From Chitinophaga oryzae (GTDB lineage: Bacteria > Bacteroidota > Bacteroidia > Chitinophagales > Chitinophagaceae), in assembly GCF_012516375.2 (NCBI RefSeq), contig NZ_CP051204.2, positions 3,472,001 to 3,536,000 of the forward strand: a stretch of DNA of 64,000 nt, written 5' to 3'. Made by a program: the position numbers and the translations under genes. How positions within the stretch are numbered: the stretch's first letter is position 1; each line of letters begins with the position of its first letter. The notes under the pieces were generated by a model. That model ran no database searches and had not been told where the DNA came from. It was given only the letters and a program-made list of their open reading frames with translations. Shown here piece after piece: positions 9,346 through 17,629 of this stretch.

Positions 9346-10722
9346 ATGCTGACATATAAAAATACTTTGCTGATATTGGTTACCGCGCTTTCACTGGCTG
9401 GTTGCAGCGGTAAACTGGATGAACCACAGCCGGATACTTCCATCGACCTGGACCGCCTGCAGCCGCAGGAACTGCCACTGTTATTACAGGGCGCCTACAA
9501 GCCGGACGGCGTTTATTACCAGTCCTACCCGGTATGGGACATCTATAGTGATGATATCGTATCCATACAGGGCGGTACGCCTGCCCAGTTTAACCCCCTG
9601 GGTTATGACGCGTGCAATCCCACGGTAGAAGATGGTTTTGGTAACAACCGCACCACTGCCAGCGCTTACAAAAGCATCGGCAATGCCAATATTATCATCA
9701 ATTACATCAGAAGTAAAAAATTGTCAGACCAGTCGCAGGTACTGGGAGAAGCGTTGGCCCTGAGGGCCTACCAGTACACCCGGCTGGTTGAAACTTACGG
9801 TGGCGTCATCCTTACATTGGACACAGAAACGGATATCAACAAAATCCGCCGTGACAAGAATACGGAAGCAGAAGTATATGCCGCTATCGTGGCGGACCTG
9901 ACAGAAGCCATTCCGCTGCTAAAGGATTTTACCACGCCTAACGCCGCCTGCCGGCAAACAGCGCAGCTGTTGCTGGCGAGGGTGTACCTGCAACTGGGTA
10001 AAAACCAGGAGGCCGCTGATCTGGCCGCAGCGGTGATCAGCTCCGGAAAATTCGCTCTTGTCAGCAGCAACTATGGACAGATCTTCCAGTTCGCCACTCC
10101 TGCGAAAGAAATGATGTGGAGGGGTGTAGATGGGCCGCTCAGCGCCAACTTCAACCGTTATGGCATGTACTCCTTTTACAGCCCCGGCGCTCCGTTTAAA
10201 GGAAACAGCCCCGGGCTGACCTGGATGAGCGAAGACCTCGTGGCGCTGTACGAGCCAAACGATATCCGGAAGCAACTGTTGCACCGCCAGCGCAATGCCG
10301 CTACAGGGCTCCAGGTGACCTACCTGCTGAAGTATTCCGCAGACACATTACAGCCGGCTGCTTCATCTTATGCTATCTATCCGTATATCCGTTACAGTGA
10401 GGCTTTCCTGATCGCGGCGGAAGCCAGTGCCAGGAAGGGCGTGGTAGACGTGACCTATTACAACCAGCTGAGAGCTGCCCGTAAAGCCAGCACCAAAAGC
10501 AACGGCGACTTTGCGAACGCCGCTGCTTTCCTGAAAGAGCTGGAAAATGAAAGAAGAAGGGAGTTTGCAGGAGAGGGCCGCCGCTGGCAGGACATGCGCC
10601 GCTTCGGTACGGCTATTCCTTTCCTGGCCACCAAAGGCAAGGATGCTACCCGTTTATATCTGCCATTTAACTCTATCGATATTGCGCGGAATCCGAAACT
10701 AACACAGAACAAAGGATACTGA
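9346..10722 (+). CDS. SusD/RagB-family nutrient-binding outer membrane lipoprotein
   Basis: 458 residues. The signal peptide ends in a lipobox (LAGC, Cys20), so the mature protein is a lipoprotein. The helical TPR-like SusD fold is shown by LGEALALRAYQYTRLVETYG near residue 130 and by the C-terminal family signature ELENERRREFAGEGRRWQDM. It begins 26 bp after susC and would form the lid of the SusC transporter, capturing substrate at the cell surface. It is shorter than many SusD proteins (about 500-550 residues). A strong terminator follows, so sigma factor to SusD looks like one functional block. Confidence 0.94.
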   Translation: MLTYKNTLLILVTALSLAGCSGKLDEPQPDTSIDLDRLQPQELPLLLQGAYKPDGVYYQSYPVWDIYSDDIVSIQGGTPAQFNPLGYDACNPTVEDGFGNNRTTASAYKSIGNANIIINYIRSKKLSDQSQVLGEALALRAYQYTRLVETYGGVILTLDTETDINKIRRDKNTEAEVYAAIVADLTEAIPLLKDFTTPNAACRQTAQLLLARVYLQLGKNQEAADLAAAVISSGKFALVSSNYGQIFQFATPAKEMMWRGVDGPLSANFNRYGMYSFYSPGAPFKGNSPGLTWMSEDLVALYEPNDIRKQLLHRQRNAATGLQVTYLLKYSADTLQPAASSYAIYPYIRYSEAFLIAAEASARKGVVDVTYYNQLRAARKASTKSNGDFANAAAFLKELENERRREFAGEGRRWQDMRRFGTAIPFLATKGKDATRLYLPFNSIDIARNPKLTQNKGY

Positions 10723-10749
10723 GTTTTAACTGTTCCATCTCCTATGCCA

Positions 10750-10778
10750 GGCCGGTCTTCATCAGACCGGCCTTTTTT
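10750..10778. terminator. Hairpin terminator between convergent genes
   Basis: A 9-bp perfect stem (10750-10758 with 10764-10772) with loop TCATC is followed by six T on the plus strand. It ends the susCD operon and also lies just past the stop of the minus-strand M48 gene, so it may serve both. Confidence 0.85.
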
Positions 10779-10779
10779 G

Positions 10780-11868
10780 TTATTGGATTCTTTGCCGTTC
10801 TTTCAGCAGTTTGGCCCTGTCGATGTCTTTTTGCGCATCCTTTATATTGAGCTGATTCGGCAGCTGCGTTTTCAGCCGGCCTCTGTTCTCGAAGAATTCG
10901 GCCCGGTTACTGTTAATCAGTATCGCCTTGTTGAAGTCTTCCAACGCGGAAATATTCTGTTTCAGCTGTAGTTTGATCATACCCCGGTTGTTGTACATCA
11001 TCGGTAATTGTTTGCTGCTGATCCTGTCAAACAACTTGTCGATCTGTTCCAGTGCCTGCTGGAATTTCTTCTCCTGGTACAGCTGATTGGTCCGGTTGAG
11101 CAGCTGCTCAATGCCTTCGGCTTTGACGAGGCTGTCAATATTCAGAAAGCTGCGTACAGACGCGCCCGGCTGGTTGACGAAGTTATACCCCTTAGCGATG
11201 GCCGCGAGCCTTTTGGCTTTGGTGGGGTGGCTGCATCCTGCTTCGAGTTCGGGAGAAGGGTGATTGTCGATCGCCCGGATACCTGATTCCGCCTGAGGCA
11301 GGGTACCTTGCAGTTTTTTGATGATATAGCCGGAGAAAAAATCTGCTTCTAATTCTCTTTGCCTGGATAGAGCGTACGTGAGTCGTTTGTTCCGGAGCGA
11401 GTGGCCCAGGAAGTGGTGCCCTACCTCATGTGCGAAGATCGCAAAAGTCACCCAATCGGTATTCTGCGCCACTAGCCTGTTTAGATATTCCCGGTTATAT
11501 AAGATATACCGTGTACTGTCGCCCCGCGTCATAACGGCTTTAAATACGGGCCCGGGAAAACGGCATTCATACAGGACGAAATTGGCGGCCGTCTGATTGT
11601 CGTTGTCCATGCCCAGCAGTTGCTGGATTTTAACAACGACCATAGCAGGAGTGAGGCCGTCAGGGCTCAACGATGGCATCATGTCCGGGATGCATTGGTC
11701 TTCCAGCTGATTACTGACAAATCCGCAGGAGAATATAAAGTATTTGTCTTCCGGGATGGTATCGTTCGTCGGTTGTGCAGGTAATGCCTCCTGGCCGTAT
11801 ACCGTACTTTGTCCGTGCAGCAGTATGATGGCGGAGCATAGCAGCAGGCGCTTTATATAGGTTGCCAT
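10780..11868 (-). CDS. M48-family metalloprotease with TPR-like tail
   Basis: 362 residues with an N-terminal signal peptide, so it is probably periplasmic. The zinc site is HEVGH at 147-151, with the third ligand in the helix RELEAD (about 171-176) as in M48 peptidases. Residues 255-350 form two or three TPR-like helical repeats, including ALEDFNKAILINSNRAEFFE. This combination resembles BepA/YfgC-type periplasmic proteases that act on outer-membrane assembly, though the domain is short and orthology is not shown. Its start codon overlaps the stop of the upstream minus-strand gene (TAATG), which suggests translational coupling and a shared task. Confidence 0.85.
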   Translation of the reverse strand: MATYIKRLLLCSAIILLHGQSTVYGQEALPAQPTNDTIPEDKYFIFSCGFVSNQLEDQCIPDMMPSLSPDGLTPAMVVVKIQQLLGMDNDNQTAANFVLYECRFPGPVFKAVMTRGDSTRYILYNREYLNRLVAQNTDWVTFAIFAHEVGHHFLGHSLRNKRLTYALSRQRELEADFFSGYIIKKLQGTLPQAESGIRAIDNHPSPELEAGCSHPTKAKRLAAIAKGYNFVNQPGASVRSFLNIDSLVKAEGIEQLLNRTNQLYQEKKFQQALEQIDKLFDRISSKQLPMMYNNRGMIKLQLKQNISALEDFNKAILINSNRAEFFENRGRLKTQLPNQLNIKDAQKDIDRAKLLKERQRIQ

Positions 11869-13412
11869 TATCGTGTGAGGTTATAGGTGACAGCCAGGAA
11901 ATTACCCCATCGGTGGAAAGACTCCGTTTCTACGGTGGTCCCCATAGCGGACCTCGCTACTACCTGTCCTTCCTGGTATTTGGACGACAGCAGGGTAGCC
12001 TGTGTCAGCGTCCATCCAAAGCTTGCGACAATCCGTTGGTCACGGCCTGCGGCGAGAGAAATGCCGGCGTGGTAGTTGAATTTGGTGGAAGAGCCGGTGG
12101 ACAGGCTTACTCCTATAGCCAGCGCCGGCTGGACGGCCCATCCGGTCCTGTAGTAGGCATGCATCAACGCTCCCAGAGAAGGGATTACTTTATTGCGGTT
12201 ATCGTTGCGGGCAATGGTGGCGTGGTCCGGATCGCCGGCGATACTGTCAAGCCGGTAAGACTGATCAAAAAAGTTGTTGTTGCCGAAGTTCATAAAAAAG
12301 CCGGTGCTGAAGTCGATTTTAAAGCCGCCGAATGTTTTTACGATAATCGGCGTTTGCAGGCCCGGGTCGGCGCAGATAGTGTTGTCTTTTGGATCTATTT
12401 TGATCTCAAATTTCAGTTCATCCTTGTCTGCCAGGGCGGTCTGCCGGATGGTATAATTGACCGGGGTGATCATCTTATAACTGTTCGCGATTAAAGTCTT
12501 CTGGTCAAGCAGGACGTAGTTGTCCACCAGGTCGCCGGCTTTGGAGACAATCGTCTTATTGGACTGTACAGCATCCACTCTTTCATAGGTGATTCTGATG
12601 GCTTTTTCGAGGATAGTGCTGTCTTTGACAAAGTCCATTGATTTGGCGCCTTTCTTCAGTGGCTGCAGACCAGCCATCACGTTATCCGATACCTCTTTGA
12701 ATGGTTTCACTTCCTCTTCTATGTCTTTTTCCAGTTGTTCGAGGTTCGCTTTTTCGGTGGTAGCTATTTTCGTGTAGTGGTCGATGATGTTCGTCACCTG
12801 GGCGAGCAGCAGGTCCTTAGAGGTGGCTGCAGTCTCGTTCTTTATTTTATTATTGTTGACGAAAGCAGTGGTTGCAGTCAGCAGATCCTGTTCTGCTTTT
12901 GCATAAGTGCCGTCACAGGCGTCTTTGACGGTTGTCAGCTCATTTTTGTACAGCAGGCTATGTTGCAGTACATCGACTGCTTTCGTGAAGTCTTCCAGGC
13001 TTTTCCAGTAGCTGTCCAGTTTGTCATTGAGCTTTTTGTAGCTGGCTTTGAAGGGCGTTAGTTCTTCCTGCAGTTGCGCTCTTAGCGCCAATACGCCATC
13101 GTTAAAAGCGAAAGATGATCCTTCGTCTGGTTTGGGATCTTCCGTTGTATTGAGTTTAACCGCCGACCCGTCCAGCTTTTTAAGAATATCGGGCTGCTGC
13201 AGGAAGAAATTGGTGCTGGTACTGTTTACCTGGATATTGTACCGGCTTTTGTTGATGTTGACGATCTCCAGTACGACCAGGCTGCCATGGCGTGCTTTGT
13301 GCCTGATGTTGGATTGGGGCAAATGCTGGTAATCGATCCGGATAGTATCTGGTGATTGAGCGTAGGCCGTCGCCACAGGCAACAGGAAAAATAGCGTAAA
13401 GATTTTCTTCAT
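11868..13412 (-). CDS. Exported protein with coiled-coil middle and barrel-like C-terminus, unknown function
   Basis: 514 residues with a clear signal peptide (cleavage after AYAQ, about residue 19). Residues 20-100 are beta-rich. Residues about 105-260 are charged, helical and probably coiled-coil. Residues 355-514 alternate polar and hydrophobic positions with many Gly and aromatic residues and end in NFLAVTYNLTR, as in a small outer-membrane beta-barrel. I do not recognise a named family. It is coupled by a 1-nt overlap to the M48 protease, so the two may form a protease/substrate or protease/anchor pair; this is inference. Confidence 0.7.
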   Translation of the reverse strand: MKKIFTLFFLLPVATAYAQSPDTIRIDYQHLPQSNIRHKARHGSLVVLEIVNINKSRYNIQVNSTSTNFFLQQPDILKKLDGSAVKLNTTEDPKPDEGSSFAFNDGVLALRAQLQEELTPFKASYKKLNDKLDSYWKSLEDFTKAVDVLQHSLLYKNELTTVKDACDGTYAKAEQDLLTATTAFVNNNKIKNETAATSKDLLLAQVTNIIDHYTKIATTEKANLEQLEKDIEEEVKPFKEVSDNVMAGLQPLKKGAKSMDFVKDSTILEKAIRITYERVDAVQSNKTIVSKAGDLVDNYVLLDQKTLIANSYKMITPVNYTIRQTALADKDELKFEIKIDPKDNTICADPGLQTPIIVKTFGGFKIDFSTGFFMNFGNNNFFDQSYRLDSIAGDPDHATIARNDNRNKVIPSLGALMHAYYRTGWAVQPALAIGVSLSTGSSTKFNYHAGISLAAGRDQRIVASFGWTLTQATLLSSKYQEGQVVARSAMGTTVETESFHRWGNFLAVTYNLTR

Positions 13413-13735
13413 GTGTGAATCTTAGGGATGATAAATGAGGAATAACAATCAGGGGTGTTTTGCTGCTTCAGTGAATAGTTGAAGCTAATATAGGGATTAT
13501 TTATATATCTGCAAAGTTTCCTTGTTGGAACTTGTCAAAGTTTTTTTGTCAAACCGGGAGGCAGCCATCGCGCTGAATAATGTATTTTTTGCCGATAGCG
13601 TAATTATTTGTTATTTTATCCTGCAGAAGTTAATTTTTCCTATAGCACGTACCGTTCGGGATCTTAAAATAACTATTTAGATAATTATTCCACCCCCAAT
13701 TAAATACACCAAAATCAAATTCAAAAACTATAACT
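13413..13735. other. AT-rich divergent intergenic region without a gene
   Basis: 323 bp lie between the divergent starts of the coiled-coil protein and the HsdR-like nuclease. The stretch is AT-rich. No ORF, tRNA or strong hairpin was found, so it presumably holds the two promoters. No clear TAnnTTTG element was found on either strand. Confidence 0.5.
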
Positions 13736-14848
13736 ATGGATTTTAAAGATGCAATTAAACAGCTTGGTGACAGAGTGGTCAAGCTGAAGTCTCAGGTACT
13801 TACTGAAGAGGCAACGAAAAACGCTTTTATCATGCCATTTATCAAAGAGTTAGGTTATGATGTTTTCAACCCGCTTGAAGTTATCCCCGAATTTGTTGCT
13901 GATATAGGAATAAAGCAAGGCGAGAAAATAGACTACGCTATAATAAAAGACGGCGCCCCTATCATTCTGATAGAATGTAAATGCCATACCGGGCCACTTA
14001 GTGTACACAACGCATCCCAACTCTTCAGGTATTTTCATGCTACCAAAGCTAAGTTTTCAATTTTGACTAATGGTATAGAGTATCGGTTTTACACAGATCT
14101 TGTTGAGCCCAACAGAATGGATGAAAAGCCCTTCTTCGTTTTTGATATAACAGAAATGAAGGATACTCAGATAGAAGAGCTGAAAAAATTTCACAAAACG
14201 AACTTCGACTTCACAAAAATTGTGAATACAGCAAGTGAGTTGAAATATACAAATGAATTAAAGTTACTCATTGCGCAGGAGCTGAATAATCCATCGCCTG
14301 ATTTTGTGAAATACTTCGCACGACAAATTTATCCTGGTGTCGTTACACAGAAAATAGTGGACCAGTTTACTGAGTTAACGAAGAAGTCATTCACCCAGTA
14401 TATAAATGACATCATAACTGATCGGCTTAAATCGGCTTTGAGTAAAGAAGCCGAAGCACAAAAGCTGGAAGCAGCTACTGTTGAAAACGATAGCTCACCG
14501 GTGGAGGATATTCCCAAAATAGTGACTACTCAGGAAGAGATCGACGGTTTCTTAATAATAAAGTCGATTTTAAGGCAAATTGTATCTGTAAACAGGATCG
14601 TTTACAGAGATGCACAGTCTTATTTTTCTATCCTGCTGGATGACAATAATCGTAAGACGATCTGTCGGCTGTATTTCAATGGTGCCAAAAAGCAGGTAGG
14701 ATTGTTTGACAGCAATAAAAAAGAATCGAAGGTAGAAATTCTTAATCTCGATGACTTATATACCCATTCTGTAGCCTTACAGGAAACCGTAAAAAATTAC
14801 GACAGCAAGAAGATGTCAGCTGAAACAGAATTAGAAAACAGTAATTAA
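13736..14848 (+). CDS. Orphan HsdR N-terminal-type (PD-(D/E)xK) restriction endonuclease-like protein
   Basis: 370 residues. The N-terminal 170 residues resemble the nuclease domain of type I restriction R subunits: a conserved Asp67 in KIDYAI, then Glu80-Cys-Lys82 in LIECKCH, and a Q-motif-like stretch ASQLFRYFHATKAKFSILTN. The C-terminal part (about 260-350) is a small separate domain ending in a Lys/Glu-rich tail. There is no helicase domain and no HsdM or HsdS gene nearby. Such stand-alone proteins are widespread in Bacteroidota and their role is not settled; defence or DNA repair are options. The gene is visibly more AT-rich than its neighbours, which suggests later acquisition. Confidence 0.82.
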   Translation: MDFKDAIKQLGDRVVKLKSQVLTEEATKNAFIMPFIKELGYDVFNPLEVIPEFVADIGIKQGEKIDYAIIKDGAPIILIECKCHTGPLSVHNASQLFRYFHATKAKFSILTNGIEYRFYTDLVEPNRMDEKPFFVFDITEMKDTQIEELKKFHKTNFDFTKIVNTASELKYTNELKLLIAQELNNPSPDFVKYFARQIYPGVVTQKIVDQFTELTKKSFTQYINDIITDRLKSALSKEAEAQKLEAATVENDSSPVEDIPKIVTTQEEIDGFLIIKSILRQIVSVNRIVYRDAQSYFSILLDDNNRKTICRLYFNGAKKQVGLFDSNKKESKVEILNLDDLYTHSVALQETVKNYDSKKMSAETELENSN

Positions 14849-14929
14849 AGAGTATTGCATAAATATTAATATATAATAATTTTTTAATTAATAGATTGTT
14901 GAACGAATTCTGAGTTTATAAAATAAGAG

Positions 14930-14957
14930 GCTTGTAAGCTTTGCTTACAAGCTTTTT
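14930..14957 (+). terminator. Rho-independent terminator
   Basis: A perfect 10-bp stem GCTTGTAAGC (14930-14939) with GCTTACAAGC (14943-14952), loop TTT, followed by TTTTT. It ends the nuclease gene about 80 bp after its stop codon. The stem sequence recurs at other gene ends in this window. Confidence 0.88.
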
Positions 14958-15033
14958 GTTTCCAGGACCCCGCCAGTCCCTTTATTCTAAATTATTGTCC
15001 GCTCTAATTCCTGTACTTTTACCCGATAGCCAA

Positions 15034-15041
15034 TACCTTTG
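15034..15041 (+). promoter_or_regulatory. -7 promoter element TACCTTTG
   Basis: An exact match to the Bacteroidota -7 consensus TAnnTTTG, 55 bp before the ATG of the SCO1-like gene. Transcription would begin near 15048. The possible upstream start (TTG 15039) would then lie outside the mRNA, which supports ATG 15096. No clean -33 TTG was seen. Confidence 0.45.
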
Positions 15042-15095
15042 CACCAGCAAACAGCCCGTTTTGCCGTGGTTGTTGTCTTAAAAACAGGTTATCGT

Positions 15096-15740
15096 ATGAG
15101 AGTTGTTATGTTGATGCTGGCGGGCATGCTGTTATGGGGCGCCTGCCGGCAGCCGGAGAAAAAACTGCCTTACCTGGGTACGCCGGTGGTTACCGAACAT
15201 TTCCGGAACGGTAAGGTGGTGTATGACTCCGTCTATCCGGTGGTGCCTGATTTCTCACTGACCGATCAGGACAGTATGACCGTTACCCCGCAGACATTCC
15301 GGGGGAAAATATATATAGCGGATTTTATTTTCCTGTCATGCCCTACTATCTGCCCTAAAATGAACGCCAACATGTTGCAGGTGTACCGGCATTTTAAGTC
15401 GGAAGACAGGGTCAATTTCCTGTCGCATACCATCGACCCTAAGCATGATACCATACCCAGGCTGAAAGCGTTTGCCGGCAGCCTGCAGATAACGGATCAG
15501 AAATGGCGGTTCGTAACGGGCAACCAGGATACGATATTCCGGCTGGCAGAGAAAGGCTATTACGTATCGGCCGTGAAAGACAGTACGGATCCGGTCAATT
15601 ACATCCATAGCGGAGGAATGCTGCTCATAGACGCGCAACGGCATATCCGGGGCATCTATGACGGCACCAGTAAGGAAGCCATGCAAGTGCTTATCAATGA
15701 CGTTCAAACCCTCCTCAGGGAAGAAGCACAAAAAATTTGA
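15096..15740 (+). CDS. SCO1/SenC-family thioredoxin-fold lipoprotein
   Basis: About 214 residues from ATG 15096. A signal peptide ends in a lipobox (WGAC), so it is anchored in an envelope membrane. The thioredoxin-like fold carries the SCO CxxxC copper/redox motif CPTICPKM, and the third SCO ligand is likely the His in NYIHSGG. SCO proteins deliver copper to, or keep reduced, cysteines of terminal oxidases. The gene opens a plus-strand stretch that leads to two cytochrome c-tailed membrane proteins, so a respiratory role fits. It overlaps the next ORF by 4 nt (TTGA). Confidence 0.9.
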   Translation: MRVVMLMLAGMLLWGACRQPEKKLPYLGTPVVTEHFRNGKVVYDSVYPVVPDFSLTDQDSMTVTPQTFRGKIYIADFIFLSCPTICPKMNANMLQVYRHFKSEDRVNFLSHTIDPKHDTIPRLKAFAGSLQITDQKWRFVTGNQDTIFRLAEKGYYVSAVKDSTDPVNYIHSGGMLLIDAQRHIRGIYDGTSKEAMQVLINDVQTLLREEAQKI

Positions 15741-16102
15741 AGAAGATATTGTCCATATGGCTCCTGGGTATCATACTTGTGCAAAGTACGGGTAACTGCT
15801 GGATCATTGCCGCGTTTTACCTGAACAGGAACCGTATCGCCAGTACGCTGTGCGTGAACCGCTTTGAGCAGATTCCGGTATGCCGCGGGATCTGCTACCT
15901 GCAACAGAAACTGGAAGAGAATGAACATCAGCAGGACCGGGCGCCGGAACTTAAGCATAAGGAAGTGCTGCTGTTTTTTGAACCGGTTACCACGCCGACC
16001 CTCGGCCTGCCACCGGAATCGAAGCAGCCGTCCGGCATTTATATATCTCCCTATTTTCCCACCACCCACCAGCACCCCGTCTTTAAGCCTCCGGTCTGTT
16101 AG
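15737..16102 (+). CDS. Small exported Cys-containing protein, unknown function
   Basis: 121 residues starting at a TTG that overlaps the stop of the SCO1-like gene, so translation is probably coupled. An N-terminal hydrophobic segment (about 1-27) is a signal or anchor. It is followed by a Cys cluster: Cys21, then CVNRFEQIPVCRGICYL near residues 39-55. The C-terminal 60 residues are Pro- and Glu-rich and end in Cys. The spacing of Cys residues and the coupling to SCO1 suggest metal or redox handling in the periplasm, but I recognise no named family. Confidence 0.7.
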   Translation: MKKILSIWLLGIILVQSTGNCWIIAAFYLNRNRIASTLCVNRFEQIPVCRGICYLQQKLEENEHQQDRAPELKHKEVLLFFEPVTTPTLGLPPESKQPSGIYISPYFPTTHQHPVFKPPVC

Positions 16103-16143
16103 CTTCACTGACAAGAGACCATTTAACGTTACCAATCTTTTAT

Positions 16144-17013
16144 ATGCTTATGAAAACAGAAGAAATAGCTGTTTTGTCGCTGAGCATGTTTCAGGGGGGT
16201 AGTGATTATTGCTGGGTGGGTGACCTGGAGCATGTGCTGGAGAAATTCCCTGTACTGGAATTTCCCAACAGACGACGTTTTTACATACTGATGATCATAG
16301 AAAGAGCGCAGGGAACGGCTATTATAGACGGCCATACCCTGCGGCTGGACCACCCAAAGATTATCTGCATCCATCCCGGAAGTATATTCAGCCTGGAGAT
16401 AAACCGGAAGGCCATGGGCACCCTGCTCTGCTTTACGGAAGACTTTTTCTCTATCCGGTATAACAACAATGCACTGTCCAACTTCACTTTCCTCGAAAGG
16501 GAATATGGCAGCCATGTACGGTTGACCGAAGAAAAAGCTGCGGAATGGGAACAGCTGGCGGCTTTCATGAAAAAGGAATACGCAGGGCAACAGAAAGGGG
16601 CGGACAGCGTCCTCAGATCTTTTCTGAATATCATGTTGTGTAAGCTGGACCGTGAGTTTTCCCATGTGGTACCACTGATGAAAAAAAACACGTATGAGGA
16701 AAAGATCAAGCAGTTCAGATCATTGCTGGATGAACATTTTGTGGCACATAAAGCACCTTCTTTCTACGCCTCCAGGTTAAATATCACCACCAACTACCTG
16801 AACAAGCTATGCGGAAAATATCATGGCGTGTCTACCGGTGAACTGATCAGAAAGCGGATCACCATTGAAGCGCAACGGCTGTTGCACTATACGGTGCTGC
16901 CCATTGCGGACATCGCCAAGCAGCTGGAGTTTGAAAGCGTGTCTTACTTTATTACTTTTTTCAAAAGGAACGTAGGTACGACACCGGAAAATTTTCGAAA
17001 AAATCATCAATAA
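16144..17013 (+). CDS. AraC-family transcriptional regulator
   Basis: 289 residues (a second Met lies two codons in). The N-terminal ~150 residues form a cupin-like sensing domain with IIERAQGTAIIDGHTLRLD. The C-terminal ~100 residues are the AraC double helix-turn-helix: FYASRLNITTNYLNKLCGKY and then PIADIAKQLEFESVSYFITF, ending in the family signature GTTPENFRK. It lies between the SCO1 pair and the small membrane ORFs of the cytochrome locus, all on the same strand, and may control that locus. The effector is unknown. Confidence 0.9.
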   Translation: MLMKTEEIAVLSLSMFQGGSDYCWVGDLEHVLEKFPVLEFPNRRRFYILMIIERAQGTAIIDGHTLRLDHPKIICIHPGSIFSLEINRKAMGTLLCFTEDFFSIRYNNNALSNFTFLEREYGSHVRLTEEKAAEWEQLAAFMKKEYAGQQKGADSVLRSFLNIMLCKLDREFSHVVPLMKKNTYEEKIKQFRSLLDEHFVAHKAPSFYASRLNITTNYLNKLCGKYHGVSTGELIRKRITIEAQRLLHYTVLPIADIAKQLEFESVSYFITFFKRNVGTTPENFRKNHQ

Positions 17014-17019
17014 AACAGG

Positions 17020-17130
17020 ATGGATAAACATTCAACAGGAGAAAAAACAGCAATCAGGGTAGAGGTACGTGTCCGTAAAGACATTAAAATCGTACCGCGC
17101 CCCAGGATTGTTAAAATGAATCTTAACTAA
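17020..17130 (+). CDS. Possible 36-residue basic peptide
   Basis: An ORF begins 6 bp after the AraC stop and encodes 36 residues rich in Lys, Arg and Val (EVRVRKDIKIVPRPRIVKM core). It has no membrane segment or known motif. Support is limited to its position: it fills the space between two genes with tight spacing on both sides (11 bp to the next ORF). It may be a real small protein of the locus or a chance ORF. Confidence 0.3.
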   Translation: MDKHSTGEKTAIRVEVRVRKDIKIVPRPRIVKMNLN

Positions 17131-17141
17131 AAAAACAACAT

Positions 17142-17294
17142 ATGCTGAGAGATACAGTAGACGTACTGAAAGAAAACGAACGGAAGTTCAACCGCAGCAG
17201 AAGAATGCTGAAAGCCGTATTGGTACTGCTGTTGTCGCTGATGGCGCTGTTGCAGTTTAACCATATCACGGCATTGCTTAAAAGTATTTTTTAA
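17142..17294 (+). CDS. Small single-pass membrane protein (50 aa)
   Basis: 50 residues: a charged N-terminal half (VLKENERKFNRSRR) and one hydrophobic helix (about 24-38, VLVLLLSLMALLQF). No family was recognised. It lies 14 bp before another tiny membrane ORF and upstream of two cytochrome c-tailed membrane proteins. Small one-helix subunits such as CydX or CcoQ are common parts of terminal oxidases, so a subunit or assembly role is plausible; this is inference from size and place only. Confidence 0.5.
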   Translation: MLRDTVDVLKENERKFNRSRRMLKAVLVLLLSLMALLQFNHITALLKSIF

Positions 17295-17308
17295 ACATTT
17301 TTTATCTC

Positions 17309-17443
17309 ATGAAACTAACAGATTTTATATCAAGATATGTAGACCCTGAGAACAGGAATGTGATTGACACCATCATATGGGCCAACAGAATAGCACTGGT
17401 GGTGCTGTTTTGTTGCCTGGTACTGCTGTTGGTCCGTATGTAG
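17309..17443 (+). CDS. Small single-pass membrane protein (44 aa)
   Basis: 44 residues: an amphipathic N-terminus (MKLTDFISRYVDPENRN) and one C-terminal membrane helix (IALVVLFCCLVLLLVRM) with two Cys. It follows the 50-residue ORF by 14 bp and precedes a hairpin terminator at 17534. As with its neighbour, it could be an accessory peptide of the respiratory complex; no homologue was recognised. Confidence 0.5.
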   Translation: MKLTDFISRYVDPENRNVIDTIIWANRIALVVLFCCLVLLLVRM

Positions 17444-17533
17444 TTCCCGCGGCAGTGCCGGAACTTTATATTGTTGTCACTGAAATCAGCATTGCCACTG
17501 GTTTTTTTCTAAGTATTTATTTATTAAATCAGC

Positions 17534-17568
17534 AAAAGCCGGCTTGTTTTCTGAAACTTCCGGCTTTT
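17534..17568 (+). terminator. Hairpin terminator after the small membrane ORFs
   Basis: Stem AAAAGCCGG (17534-17542) pairs with CCGGCTTTT (17560-17568). A 4-bp inner stem (546-549 with 554-557) shortens the loop, and a T-rich run follows. It separates the AraC/small-ORF unit from the cytochrome genes, which have their own promoter. Confidence 0.65.
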
Positions 17569-17598
17569 CTGTTTCTTCGCTTTTATCAGCCACCAGTC

Positions 17599-17606
17599 TA
17601 ACTTTG
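17599..17606 (+). promoter_or_regulatory. -7 promoter element TAACTTTG
   Basis: An exact match to TAnnTTTG placed 24 bp before the ATG of the first cytochrome gene, giving a short leader of about 17 nt. No perfect -33 TTG is seen at the expected distance. It would drive the two cytochrome genes and the 50-residue ORF behind them. Confidence 0.45.
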
Positions 17607-17629
17607 CGGCATACTAAAAGTATTGTCGC

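Noticed and set aside
15039..15095. Upstream TTG start of the SCO1-like gene
   Set aside because: It overlaps the TACCTTTG promoter element and would add residues before a good signal peptide; ATG 15096 fits better.
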